64,000 nucleotides of DNA, taken from NCBI GenBank assembly GCA_028023455.1, contig JAQFVV010000018.1:8792679-8856678 (forward strand), written 5' to 3'. The DNA is from Epiperipatus broadwayi (lineage: Eukaryota > Onychophora > Udeonychophora > Euonychophora > Peripatidae). Numbering within the stretch: position 1 is the first letter of the stretch; each line of letters begins with the position of its first letter. A program made the translations under genes and the position numbers. Below the pieces are notes generated by a model, which ran no database searches, had not been told where the DNA came from, and was given only the letters and a program-made list of their open reading frames with translations. Shown here piece after piece: positions 49,201 through 62,400 of this stretch.

Positions 49201-49480
49201 TCTTAATGTATATATCATATTTAATATGGGTACATAATTATACATGTATCATAAATCAATAACTGAGTTTTCTATTTAAAATTGATAGTTTCTATTTTTA
49301 TTTTAAAAACAATTGTTTTTTTATAAATAAATAAAAAAAGAAAACTAGAAAACTCACAGTTAAAAAAGATTATGAAAAATATATCTATCAAAAAATTTTA
49401 AATAGAAAACTTAGTTATTGATTTATTATATATATATATAAAATTAGGTATATATAGTAAATATAATATATACATTAAGA
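49201..49480. mobile_element. 280-bp inverted-repeat (MITE-like) element
   Basis: The left arm from 49,201 (TCTTAATGTATATAT...) to about 49,292 is the inverse of about 49,387-49,480, with indels, around a loop of about 95 bp. No clear TSD and no coding capacity. It could be a DNA-transposon MITE or another snap-back copy. Confidence 0.55.
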
Positions 49481-50402
49481 ATATATATATATATATTGTG
49501 ATCATGTGTTTTTTCACATTGTTCCCATTACCTACTCTAGCATAATAATTTTCTGTATTTGTTTTTTTTTTAAAAATAGTGAATTAATAAATAAAATAAG
49601 AGAATAGTTTTGTTATATATAAGCCTTCAGTTCAACATGTATGCAAAGTAGATGTATTGTTATATTTATTATAAGCATAATAGTTGATATTGGGCATGGG
49701 AGAATAAATTCCAGTTATTATTAAAATAATAGTTATTATACTAGAATGTGTGTAAGAAAATAATGACTTAATATTATAGTAATTAAGTTTGTAGAAGAGA
49801 AGAGAGAAGATAAAGTTGATTTAAAGTTAGCTTTTTTAGGTTTAGAGTAGTAAAGCAGGGGTTAAATTTGTTAGTTTATTGTAATTCAGCTGAAAGTTCA
49901 TTAAAGTTATTTTAATACTTAATATCTTTAAAATTTGTAGGTAGTTATTTTAAGAAGTAATTAATAAGTTAAGTTTAAAGCTTAAAATGTTATTTTTTTC
50001 ATTCATGTATATGTGTGTGCATGGATGGATAAACTTGTTTTTATAATTAATAAGGTAGTTTTATCTTAAGTTACACAAACTCATAAAAAAATAATTATAA
50101 TATTAGTTAAAGTTAAATCTGTAATGAATAAAATATTTATTAATTCAAACTTTAATAAATTAATATTATAACAAAACTCAATTTGTAAATGAACAAACAA
50201 TGTTTAATTATTTGTTTTATTATATTATTTTTCTAAATAAGAAACTAAGTTTAACTATCTTTCAAATTAAGTTCATTAGATCACCTAATTATGAAAATAT
50301 CTAGATTAAATGACATCATTTACTGATTGACTTATCTTGCAGTTAAGATTTTAAAATATATATAATCTATTTTATTGATCATTAATGAAAATTTGACAGT
50401 TA

Positions 50403-50509
<107 letters not shown>

Positions 50510-53183
50510 CTATAAAAAGAGAGGTTTTGTTGGTTGAGAGGCTTTTGGTTTCTCTCTTTTTTTCTTTTTTCTGGCCCAAGCTGCATCAGACTAAAATTTT
50601 AAAAGTATTAATTTTTTATAATTATTATTTTATCTAAAAGTGCTAAATATTAAACTTAATCATACTTAAATCTACAATGCACTGCTAAAAGCACACAGGT
50701 ATCTCATTTCTTTTACTGAATCTCAATTTAAACTTTCTTGATTATTACATAATGCTATGAAGGAACTTTGTGTCTATTTTAAGTAAATTTAGTCTATTTA
50801 ACTTCAAAATGTATTTCAACAGAAAATAGATGATGTGTTTAATTATAGTTATTGTAAAATATATGTGGAACATTTTTCTAGTTCATATCCATTTGCTTAT
50901 TTATCTTCTAAAAAGAAGAAAATTAAAAGTAAAATTAAAATGCATAGACTATTAAGCTATGCATTAAGTTTTAAAATGTGTTATATTAATTTTTTGCCTG
51001 CTAAACAATAAAATAATTATTAAAAAAAACTTATCTTAAGAATGATTTTGAAATGTTTTAATTAAATTTAGCTACATTTTAACATAATTCTTCATATATG
51101 AAAAAATATAATGGATGAATTTTACTATTATTGTAATAATTTCCATGCTGATGTTATCAAATTAAATTTTCATAGGAAAAACTTGAATTTAACACTGCAT
51201 GAATTAAGTAAAGAAAATATACATGAGAATAATTAAGTCATCTAATCTTTTTAGTATTAATTTAAATGTTTTGAGGGAATAGCGGCATATATTTAGACAT
51301 TGATGAATGTGAACAAAATATTTGTCAAAAAATGCAAATAGGATTAGCAGAAATATTACTAGAGACATTTGATATGCTGTATATTTGTTGCTAACTACTT
51401 CTTTATATAATATTTAAATAAAATTATTGAAGTGGAAATCTAAAAAAAATGTTTTCATTATTATACAACAAATAATTTAAAAGTTTAAAACGTGTTTCTT
51501 TAAAAGAAGAAAAATAAAGACGCATTATTAGTTAAACAAACCCATAGGATCCCAAGATATAATCAGCTGAACAAAGTAATTGCATTTCGACATCATCATT
51601 CTCATATTCTCTGACTTACTGCTCTATTTTTATTTTATTTTTTATATTATTAAAATATGTTTAAATCTAGAACAAATTTAGTTTTAAGAACTATTATACT
51701 ATATTGTGTTTGGAAATCTTTTGCCATATTTTTTTAAAAAAAAGATAAAATATTATGTTTTGACTTGAAGCTTCACAAAACTGTTTACCCATTGAAGGAG
51801 TACTTCATGCCCTTAACAGACTGCCCAGTACAGAGAAATTCTGCTAATGAATTAAGATTTTGTGTTTGGTAAAAAATGGGGGAAAATATTTTATGCAATA
51901 TTTTTCTTTCGTATTTTTCTATATTTTCAACAATTCTAGTTTAGTATTATAATTGCATTGGGTAATTTATTCATGTATTTTAATTTTAATGGTTTATCAG
52001 AATGTGTAGATATTCTACACATTGTCAGGTAAATATTTTTATTATATGTGTTGGTATTTTCTGGATAAACCAAACTATATTATATTTTGAGTCAACAGAG
52101 ATATTCATCTCTCATAATTAGTATTTTTAAAATTTATGATATTTCATTCATTTATTAGTAAAACAGCCAAAGTAATTATCAAAAGTTTTGATATTTTGCA
52201 TATTGCAATAATAGTAATAACCACTAATATTTCCATACATTTGAGAATTATTATTCTGACATTCTTATTTATTTTATCAGTCATATCCACTTATTTTCTA
52301 TAAATTTGATATTTTATATTCCATAAATGTGTGTATTGTTACTTTATGCCTAAATTTTTATATGCTATTAATTTTTTTAATTGATATTTAACAGTTGTTT
52401 GACTTAATTTTACATTGTTGGTTTCATACATTGCTTATTGTTTATTATAGTTTAAATTTGTATTTTACTTTAGTCAATTTTGGTGTTAAGTTAGTATCTT
52501 GCCATCATTTGGTTTATGGTATTGAATGGCCTCATAATATCAGGCCCTACTTGCTCCTGTCTATTATTGTGCTTTATGGAGTGAACAAGTTTCCCCATTA
52601 TATAAGCTTTTTCATGAGTTTATAGTGCTTTGCTCTCATAACTATTATTACATATTTAAAGATACCTAAATCCTTAGACAGGATTATATTTCTTAGTGTG
52701 TTTTCCCATTTTTCTCTATGTGCTGTGACAAGGTACACATATACTTAGCCTTATATATGGCATTTGAAGCCACCAACTATTTATTTGTTCATGTTGTTTA
52801 ACTCTGCAGGATGTATGCTTTGGTCTATTATTCATGATGTATTTAAATCTATTTCTTCACCATGGTAGATGATGTTGTTTTGTGATCTAGATGTGTGATG
52901 ACAATGATAAGCTAGTTTTGAAAGATTTACTTTCTTCAGGTTGCACTTTGTTGTTTTAGTGCTAAGAAGTGTATAACAATGTCTGCATTATGTTGCTATG
53001 ATGTTATAATAAGCTTCAAGCAAACTAACAGGAGATAATATGGCCATTAAGATCAATCCACATATATTCTATGCAATTGTTTTATTCACCTAGAATTTTT
53101 CGCCGATGGATATGTAAGTCATTTACATTAAATATATTGATATTAGTAAAAATCAGTCTTATGTCACATGACCTATATAGCTT

Positions 53184-53436
53184 GTATTACCAATATGTAA
53201 TATATAAAGATCATGCTAATAGCTCTAAACAAGCTTATTTATTTTATTTTTTAAGATAAATGCTACAAGAGAAAATACCTGAAGCCATTATCTATGATGG
53301 TTCCCATCCCTAGACCGGTTTTGAGCTATGGCTCTCATCAGTGAGGAGCTAGGACATTAGATTCAAAATAAATAAGCTTGTTTAGAGCTGTTAGCATGCT
53401 CTTTATATATTAAATATTTTGGTATTATCAGTATTA
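53184..53436. mobile_element. inverted-repeat element with one hammerhead
   Basis: Arms of about 60-65 bp (left 53,184-53,247; right about 53,367-53,436) share ATATATAAAG, CATGCTAA, AGCTCTAAACAAGC and TTATTTATTTT in inverted order. Between them is a minus-strand hammerhead unit. Same general plan as the 17,651 and 55,586 elements but with different arm sequence. No TSD could be defined. Confidence 0.7.
53302..53354 (-). ncRNA. hammerhead motif, G12 mutated
   Basis: Minus strand: CTGATGA core, perfect stem II GAGC-CATA-GCTC, then AAAA in place of GAAA, palindromic CCGG and the NUH site GTC. Stem I CCTCA with TAGGG has one mismatch. The lost G12 makes cleavage unlikely. Loop and stem II resemble the 55.6-kb units. 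Confidence 0.7.
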
Positions 53437-53439
53437 TGT

Positions 53440-55445
53440 GGACAGTAATTTATTAATAGTATGTGTGCACATGACATCTGATGAGTGATCCATATTTTTC
53501 TTTCATTCAGTTTATTTAATAGTACAGAATATCAAGCAATATGAGATCATTTATTTTAATCTGATATTAATTTTATTATGCCAACAATTGATTTAAGTTG
53601 ATTTAACTGGGAATTCAAATTATTATCAAATAAGCCCATTAACAAATGTTATTAATGATTATGATTTTGAAAAATAAGTAATTAAAATAGAATTATGATA
53701 CTTAGCTATTGTTAAACCAGTATGAACATTTAATTTTATGAGACCCAAAATTGTTTATAGGATAATCTAGTGGAATTAAGATGTATAAAAGTTAGCTATT
53801 GTTAACTCACAACTTTTATTAATACTGTTTAGTAAGTTGATCTGTTTAAAATCATTTGTTTCAAAACCTTGTTTAGTCTGTTCGCAAGGCTAAAATATAT
53901 TACTATAGTACTTATAGTCAAAAAAACATTTTAAACAGTGCTATCTTGGCAATAATTCCAAACTTTGTTTGAATTTTGTTTTATCATTTTAGTAATTGTA
54001 AATAAACCTATTTATTAATTATTTTTTTAAAAATCTAGTTTCTGATTTTTTTTTTTTTTTTTCTGTATGGTATTGTCTTGGGTTCACAATATTATTTTCA
54101 TTGACTTAATGATATTCAAAATATTCCAATATTCACAGAAATAAAAATAAAGTCATGCATATAATTGTGATTTCTAAGTGAAATCAAGGCAACAGATAGT
54201 TAAACATTTTCAGATATAAATAATAATATTTTACATTAAGATATATTTCAAATATGTTTATCTTCTAAGAAAGAAGATTGCACAATATGGAAATGAAGAT
54301 TTCTTGACATTTCATGAGATTATCTATACTATTTCTGACTGCACACAATTAAGTTAATAGATATTGAATAACATTTTATTTCAAGGTCCAATTACATTTA
54401 ATTACTTATGAAGGTTATCTGTGGGAGAGTGGAAAGACATAAAAAGCATCCTTGTCTTTCTACAATCTTGAGTGATATCCTGGATAAAAAGGCTACATTT
54501 TAAATATTTTAATTAGGCAATTAGATATTAGAATAAATATCCTTTTATGCAATTTTAATGGGTATTGTTATTTAATAGTAGGAAGCAGTCACTACAAAAA
54601 AACTGTTTGCCTCCTATAGTTGGCCAGGATGTCATTCACTCATTCATTTATCCATTTATTTATTTAATAGACAACATTACATAATAATACAATTTACAAC
54701 AGTCGCAGTAGAACCCCTGCAATTAATTATTCTTATTTCCACAGTTATTTTTCCAATTCTTTAAGACCTAATATCAAATATTGGTATTATAAGATAAGTA
54801 TTCCTTATTTATTCCCTGTGCTATAAGAAAAGTACATTTTATGATAGTTTTACATAAATCAAATATTTCAGGTGATGCTATTCAGAATTGATAAGAATAT
54901 TACTATATCCTTGAAATATTAGAAAAGAAGATTTATTAGAAAATACTTCTTTAAGTACTGATTTATTTTACTCAGAGAATATAATTTAATGGAAGGTTGA
55001 GTCTGATAAATATTTTGCAAGAGTAGAAATTTTCGTCTCTATCATTTATTTCAAATCATTTATTAAGCTATGGTTATTTGCAGTATTGTTTGATTTTTCC
55101 TTCGTCTTATTAAAAGTCTCTGGAGTATCATCTTAAAATTAATGTAACCCCACTGAGTATAGCTCATGTTCCAGGAAAAGAGGTTCTAGAATAATAGTAA
55201 TCTCATTATATAATATTCCCATCGCCTGAAAAGATAAGAAGAGGTTTATTTAGGTTGCAATATATATTAACTTACTGCAGAAATATTTAATGACTTATAT
55301 ATATTATGTGTGTGATAGTGATTTAAAGTAAAATTATATGTATTAAGTGAAATTCATTTACAATATATGCACATGTATTATTATATACACATACTAAATA
55401 TATAAATAAGGGATACACATCTTTAACTTAAAGCAGAACTATTTA
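53440..55445. other. non-coding stretch
   Basis: AT-rich with a poly-T run near 54,045. No gene or element end recognised. Confidence 0.5.
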
Positions 55446-55447
55446 GT

Positions 55448-55449
<2 letters not shown>

Positions 55450-55535
<86 letters not shown>
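55450..55535. repeat. TA dinucleotide microsatellite
   Basis: Two TA blocks separated by a short interruption, immediately left of the HHR trimer element. Confidence 0.95.
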
Positions 55536-55538
<3 letters not shown>

Positions 55539-55585
55539 TAAAATAAGTTATAATTTTTGTAACTTGTTTTTAAGCTTGCATTTAA

Positions 55586-55957
55586 ATGATCACTAGATGG
55601 AGTTTTACCAGTAGCTCAAATAAGCTTTATTTTTATAAGTGCCAACAGAAAAAGAATTCAAAATCTCTATCATTAACCCTACCTCTAGACCAACTGTTTT
55701 CGAGATTATGGCTCACCTCAATGAAGGGGACACCAGAGAAAGAATTCAAAATTTCTATTGTTAACCCTACCTCCAGACCAATTTGTTTTGAACTTATGGC
55801 TCATCTCAATGAAGGGGTGGCCCCTTCACTGAGGTGATCCATAAGCTTGAAACCAATTGGTCTGGAGGTAGGGTTAACAATAGAGATTTTGAATTCTTTC
55901 TCTGTTGGCACCATAAAAATAGGACTTGTTTGAGCTATTGATAAGTTCCATCTAGTG

Positions 55958-55962
<5 letters not shown>
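55586..55962. mobile_element. inverted-repeat element with three hammerhead-like units
   Basis: Outer arms ATGATCACTAGATGG (55,586) and CCATCTAGTGATCAT (to 55,962) are inverted. They extend inward through AGCTCAAATAAG and GCCAACAG on the left and their complements on the right. Inside, two direct units (88-bp period; GAATTC anchors at 55,654 and 55,742) lie on the minus strand. A third unit lies on the plus strand, joined through the perfect hairpin GAAGGGG-TGG-CCCCTTC (55,811-55,827). Tandem plus inverted units are what PLE pseudo-LTR duplication would give. TA microsatellites flank both sides, so no TSD can be read. Confidence 0.85.
55678..55871. ncRNA. three hammerhead-like cores (two minus, one plus)
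   Basis: Units at about 55,678-55,730 (-), 55,766-55,818 (-) and 55,823-55,871 (+). Best fit of the units: stem I CCTTCA with TGGAGG (6 bp), core CTGAGGT (A9 changed to U), stem II GAG...CTC around CCATAA, GAAAC, long palindromic stem III CCAATTGG and GTC. The cores differ by unit: TTGAGGT, TTGAGAT and CTGAGGT, the second pairing U3 with A8. A9 loss suggests weak or no activity, but the stems are well kept. Confidence 0.55.

Positions 55963-56036
<74 letters not shown>
55963..56036. repeat. TA dinucleotide microsatellite
   Basis: Long alternating TA tract immediately right of the HHR trimer element. Confidence 0.95.
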
Positions 56037-56038
<2 letters not shown>

Positions 56039-56720
56039 ACTATAAGTGTCCAATTAATTTAAAGTACAATATACTTTCACATTTTTGTTTACTGTGCCAA
56101 TACTAAAAACTTAAAAATAATAGAGACAAAAATGAGAAAAAAATACATATACATATAAGAAATATAAAATAAATAATTGCATTTATTTTAAATATTTTAA
56201 AAATTATGATTCATCATTAAATGAATGGTTTTTTTCTAATTAGTGTCAGATCATTAATAAAGAATGTTTAGTTTTATATTTCATATTTCTCCATGAATAA
56301 ATGTCATATATATATAGTAAGCTAGACATCTTATAAATTTGCTGAGTTAGTAAAAGTGAAGTTTTTAGTTCATTGAGGTAGATATATTAAAATTAATCGA
56401 TTGTTAATATTTCCCCTTTATGAATAGGTTATATACATATTGTGGAATAGAGGGTATTAAATAAATTGTAATAGGACAATTAAAATTTAGTAAAATTTAC
56501 TACATAAATTACTTAAGGAAATTTTAATTTTATTCTAAATAACTCTGAATTAATCTAATAAATAAAACTCTAATATGCCTATTAAAATAGCGTGATTAAA
56601 CTGTGTATTTTCTAGCCTATTACTCAATTTATTTTATGCAATTGCTTAAATCGTAATTTGTATTTCATTAGATAAAAAAAATATTGTTGTTGAGTAAAAT
56701 GATATTTTTACACATATTTT
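56037..56720. other. non-coding stretch
   Basis: AT-rich, nothing recognised. Confidence 0.5.
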
Positions 56721-58640
56721 AAAAAATCAATTGCACTGTAATAATCTAACCATTTTGGCATTCTTATCAATATTTATTTCAAAACTAATAGTCATCTTGC
56801 CTCTCTTGCATTATTATCTCCATCCTTTAATTTTATTTTATTTTTTACTTTTATACATTTCCGAAATTACTTGTGTTTTTCTGCTTTATTTTTTTTTTAT
56901 TATCTTAATTCTTTGGACATCCTAATTTCTTTTTGGCTATCTCTTTTTCCCCTCCATACGTATAGCACTCATATAATATCTAAATACTCGTCTCTTTTTT
57001 TTTGATATCTAATTTATATTCCCTGAACTTTCACTATTAAATGTATCTGGTCTGTTTCATTTCAGCCTCTTTCTAATATAGATACTTTGGTTTTATCCCA
57101 ATTATTTTTTTAACGTTTTTCTCTCCACTGCTTAGCCATCATACAAAAAAATCATTTTTTTTTTATGGATATAGATTCAATAGCAATTGATAATCTAAAT
57201 ATCTCCAATTTCAACTATAATAATTCATTATTTAATTTCAATGATAGAGTTCAAACTTAAAAACCAAAAATCTATTAACTAACAACAATTCGATTATTTT
57301 AGCCATTATTTTAAAAGTTTTAATTCTATCATCTTCACATATTTATTCCTAATTTTATATCTATTTTCTTTTAAGCATTGATCTTTCTATCTAGTTTTTT
57401 ATCTACTTACATTAAGATTGCAATCTATTTTAAATATTTTTAAAACATTGCCAAATCTTAATATATATAAAACATTGCCAAATCTTAGTATTACCTTGTT
57501 TTTTAATCTCTTTTATAAGTGCATACAATATATTTATTTCTCCCTCAGGCCTCCCCCTCTTCTCCATTTCCTACTTTTCCTTTTTTTTGTTTTTAGCTGT
57601 CTTGTTTATTTTCTCCCAATTATTATATTTAATAATAGTATTTTTTCATTTTTGAGATGACTCTCATCTCTATGAATTTTAATTTCTCATTAGACTATAT
57701 ATGTTCGGTACTTTACTGTTTATTTAACCAACTTCTCTTTTACATATTCTAAAAATCTACATTAATAAAAAAAAAATGTATTTTTCTATTTATTTTTTAG
57801 ATCACTGTTTTCATTTTTCATTCTCTTATGTGTATATATATTTTACTCTTTTTTTTTCTTATTCGTAATCTAATATCAAACAGTTTTTACTATAAAATAT
57901 ATATCTAAAATCCTACTTTCTAATATTCTGTCACTTCTATCACTCAAATGTAACCATACTCTCTAGCAACAACAATGTCATATAGTAATCATCTTAACTT
58001 TAACTTTATTTTCAGAAAATATAAAATATGCACTTATATCAAATCATCTCATCTGGGATATTAAATATAACGAGCTATTTATTCATTCTGTTCACTTAAT
58101 ATCTTACGTGCATATTCATATGTTTCTGTTAATTTGTCTTCATATCATTTAAGCCCATTCATGCTATCATGTTTTTTTTTCAAAACACTTTCTTAATCTC
58201 TAACACTCGTTAACTGTTTTTGTGTTCCTTATAAAACATATATGTTTTTCACCAATTCTTTTTCTTAAAATATTTAATTATATCATTTAACTTTGTTCTT
58301 TTTTTACTTATTCAATTATATATAACTTTTCTTTCAGAGTAATCTCTTCTTTGTTTTTATAACTACTCTTTTATCACTGCTCTAAACTTTTTAGTAGCCG
58401 CCCATACCTAACTCACTACTAAAAATAGTTTCATCCTTTTATTGACAATATTCATATATTTCAAATAAAAAAAAATTTTATGCAATTGCTTTTCTCATTC
58501 GTTCTCCCACATTCATTTAGCTACAATATTTTTTATTCATAATTTGTAAAGTAAAGTTTTTGTTTTATATAATATACCGTTTTGCATTTAATAATTTTTA
58601 TTATTTTTTGATAATCTAAATTTGTGAGAAATACTTTTTG
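56721..58640 (-). pseudogene. strand-asymmetric region, probably decayed LINE coding sequence
   Basis: The plus strand is strongly T/C-rich, i.e. A/G-rich on the minus strand, as in the sense strand of the LINEs at 9-19 kb. It lies directly upstream (minus sense) of nothing else and ends before the LINE C-terminal motif at 59 kb. No individual RT block was identified with confidence; short plus-strand hydrophobic frames here are artefacts of T-richness. Confidence 0.35.
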
Positions 58641-59041
58641 TTGGGAAAGACATTGAATTTTAGGAGAAGCAAAAACAATGTGTTTTAAATCAATAAAAAA
58701 AAAGACATCGTAAAATAGATATTTACAATAATATAAAATCTTGAGCTATTCCATTCTTAGAATATGTAAAAATTAAAAGTTTTTTTCAGCAAAAGAACAA
58801 TAACTGTGCAGTAATATGCTATAAAATGGCTTCTTCTTGAACCAAATCAGAAGTTTCAGTGCATAGATTATATGTCCAAAAACCTTACTAATCCAGAATA
58901 AACATTCCCTTCTTCTAAAATCTTTACATAACATAATAAACTTTTCTAATTCTTACTTCTTATTATCCAATTATTTTTTCAATTCTTGTTTAATTAATTA
59001 ACCCTTATCTCATATTAATAAAAGTAATTTTAATAATTTCA

Positions 59042-59440
59042 CTATCCTGTCCTTATATTCCCAATTTTGTTATAAAAGCCTAAATAACATATCAGAAAAT
59101 CTTTACTTTTTTTAATTCCTTTTACTTTTAATTCTTTTCTACTCTCTATACAATTTATCCTGGTATTTTCTGAATATTCTGCATTCCAAAAATAATTGTT
59201 CAATGCCCTGCCACCCATCACTTTTATATAAACTACATCTACAATCCACATTCTTTTTCCACTTTTGTATTCTTTCATTAGTATATCTTTTGAAACAATA
59301 ACCAAAAACTCCTGTTAGTGTTACCAAGCATCTTTTCATATTTTGTATACTTTTTATTCTTTTATGATTTCAGACTTTTTATTTTATTTTATAATTCTAT
59401 TGCTTTTTTGTAACCAACTTATCTATCACTTTTTCCATCT
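59042..59440 (-). pseudogene. LINE ORF2 C-terminal Cys/His region (I/Jockey/R1-like)
   Basis: The minus frame 59,139-59,339 reads CLVTLTGVFGYCFKRYTNER, then KNVDCRCSLYKSDGWQGIEQ and LFLECRIFRKYQDKL. This follows the LTGHGxFxxYLxRF...C.C...E.xxHxLxEC...R pattern found after the RT in Jockey, I and R1-type elements (His replaced by Leu/Phe here). An overlapping second frame continues to 59,042. Clearly degraded. Confidence 0.62.
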
Positions 59441-62400
59441 CTCATATTATACAATCTCCACACATTACTCATTTCTCTACACATTTACCTCATTTCTTAC
59501 ATAAATATATAGAAATAAATTGTCTATCAATTAACTTTGCATATTAGAAAATATTTCTTCTCCGTTATGTTTGTTTGTTGTCTCTATCAAATTTGACAAC
59601 TCAGACAAGTCTAAAAAATTGCTCCTTTTAAAATTATTGAGATCTTATTTAGAAGGCTGTGCTGTATAGAAGAATCTCATCCACCAGTCCTGATTACAAC
59701 TTGAAACTTGAATCTGGACCAAGCAAAGTTATTTTCAAGTGACTTAGGATTTTTTCAAGTAGATAATTTATACCCCATCTAACTAATCATTTCCATTGGT
59801 TAGTAAATGGTTATCTATGTTTCCTCAGCTGACAAATCCTTATAATCTGGCAATTGGAAAATCCTGTAAGTACTGGCTTTTTGTCATAGTTTTTCTATGA
59901 GAACTTATTAGAGAGGCATACAACTTACAATTGGCTATTTATTTAAAAAGCTATGTGCTGACATCACGCTTAATAAGAATTAATATTTACAACTTTAAAT
60001 TGATTCAAAATATTTCTAAATTTAATATCTGAATATTGACTCATTGTAAATCGAAAGATTTCATGAATTTTAATGTTTAACAGAAATAGTGGACTTAATC
60101 AGTGAATAATTTATTAGCTTCATGCTCCCAAATCAAAATACTTTAGATTTGCCTATATAATTAAGAAAATAGGTTGAGAAATAAGAGGGTTCCTCTTATC
60201 TTTATAAAGTTGAATCTTGCATTATTTGTAGAGATCTCTCTTGTTAAAATTAAGCACTCAAAGTGCATGTACTAAGGTTTTAGCCTTATATAAGTATTAA
60301 TAAAGGTAATTAAATTTAAATTTTAAAAAAAACTTAAATAAAAAATTATAAAAAAGAAAAAAATGCACAAAAATGAAACATTAAAATAAAATAATAAAAT
60401 TCACATAATGTATTAAATCATTCTTCAAGTTTTTGTTTCAACAATTAGCTTGGCAGCTTTTCTATAATTTATCATTTTAGATACAGTCTTGTTTATGGAA
60501 ATTATTGCTAGATCATTTAATTGATGTTAGAACTGTTGTTCAATCAATATTTTTTCTAAAATTTTCAGTTCTAAAAAAAGCTGTATCCATCTGCCAAATA
60601 ATAGATATGCTAGCTTGAGTCACAACAATTTTTGGAAATGTAAATTATTTTCACATGTAGCACTAAATTTTTATTACAATAATCTAGATTTAAATATTTA
60701 CTTCTCTTGAGTACTCTCATGTGCAGATTTTTGCATTCAGTTAGGCAGAGGGTAAAAGAAAATACTCAAGCCTGCTTTTTTATCAACTTATAAAAAATGT
60801 AATAAGTGATTAAAGATAGTAAGGAAAAAAGGAAAACAGATAATTCTATTTGTATCAAAATCAGCATATAGGAACCAACTTCTTGTCCTACATATAGCAA
60901 AAAGTACTCTTAGTTAGGCGTTGTTTATTTGTTTTCACAGAAACTTTATATCTAAAGCCCATTCAACTATCATCAGTAGTCTAAACACAACAACTAATAA
61001 TATATAAATAACATATTAAAAAAAATTGTAGCCAAGTTGAGTATTTTATTTTGTCATTCTTCAAGTGGGCTATTTAAAATATATTCTGTTGAGTTAAAAT
61101 ACATTATATTGACAGTTAATAACACAATAACTGACTTGTCACCAGTCACATTTCATTTCTAACTTCAGAAGCAGAAAAGAATAGCAACATATTCTTTTTT
61201 TCCAGTTTTAATCATTAAACAAAATTTCATATTATGCATTATTATTTTGACTACTTGCTTATGACTATTTACTATTTTTTTCTCAACTCATCTTTTATAA
61301 TTTTGTAAAAATATCTTTTTATTACTTAGTTATTATCATTATTTTAATTAACCTAACTATGCTGTGTTTTTTACTGCCTATCAAAATTTTATTCTTCTTA
61401 ACAAATAATTGTTTAATATTTAGTATATTTTCTCATTGTTATTTCTAAAATATTTTAGATTTTTTTATTATGAAGTTGAATTAGTAACGTTCTTATATCA
61501 ATAAATCTATTCTCACTTTACAATTTATTAATAGCTTGTATTTAAATGGTTAAATGTTTAATACTTAGACTATTTTTTCACTGTCTTTTCTAAAATCATA
61601 ATAGAAAATCGTTTTTTAATTATTGTTTTATCTTAATTAAACTATTTTTTGCCAAGTCTAAAACACATTTCATTTTTAAATCATGAATGTACATATCACA
61701 TCAAGCAAGTAACAAATTCTATTGATTGTCCACCACCACCACCACTGCCTCTCTTACAGCTACACACATACACATATTTTACCAATTTCTTTTGTTAGAT
61801 TAATTTTATGAATATATTGTAAACTTTAAATTGACTCTTGAAATCATTAAAATGCATTAAACTAATATTATATTGAAGTCTATTATAAAGAAGCTTTCTT
61901 GAGTTTATAATTAATAGAGTCAACACTTTTTTCTCATTAAATTAATATTTATTAAACAAATTCAAAGATATATAATGAAAACTGAAATGGCAGACATTTT
62001 AGTCACATAAAAGTTAGTTCACAATTTAGTTTATTAACTTTATCTTTAGCACTAAAAATATAGTACAGATTTTGATTAAAAGCCTTGACTTAGACCTGGA
62101 TGAGTATACTGTAATAATTTTAAACATGAGTAAAAAAAATCTGAATTTGAAACCTAATAAAATAGACATTAAAAAAAACCAGTAAAAATAGAGGATACTT
62201 AAATAATAAAACTATATTATATTTAATTTGTTTATCTTTTTATCTCTAGTAATAAAAATGTTGTATATATTATATTTTTCTGTTTGTCTGAAGATTTATA
62301 ATGATGGCATTTAAATAATAATTATATGTTGGACTATTTCTATTATCTAATACCAAATGTTAAATGTCCTTAGAAAAATTCAAACTTTATTTAATATTTT

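Noticed and set aside
51297-51370. DIDECEQNIC after an acceptor-like TTTAG, as in a calcium-binding EGF exon
   Set aside because: The match ends after about ten codons; the remaining cysteines and a donor site are missing. Probably chance or a dead exon.
53465-53490. CTGATGAGTG at 53.47 kb, and CTGATGAA at 25.6 and 32.7 kb, as further hammerheads
   Set aside because: No GAAA, stem II or NUH in the correct positions.
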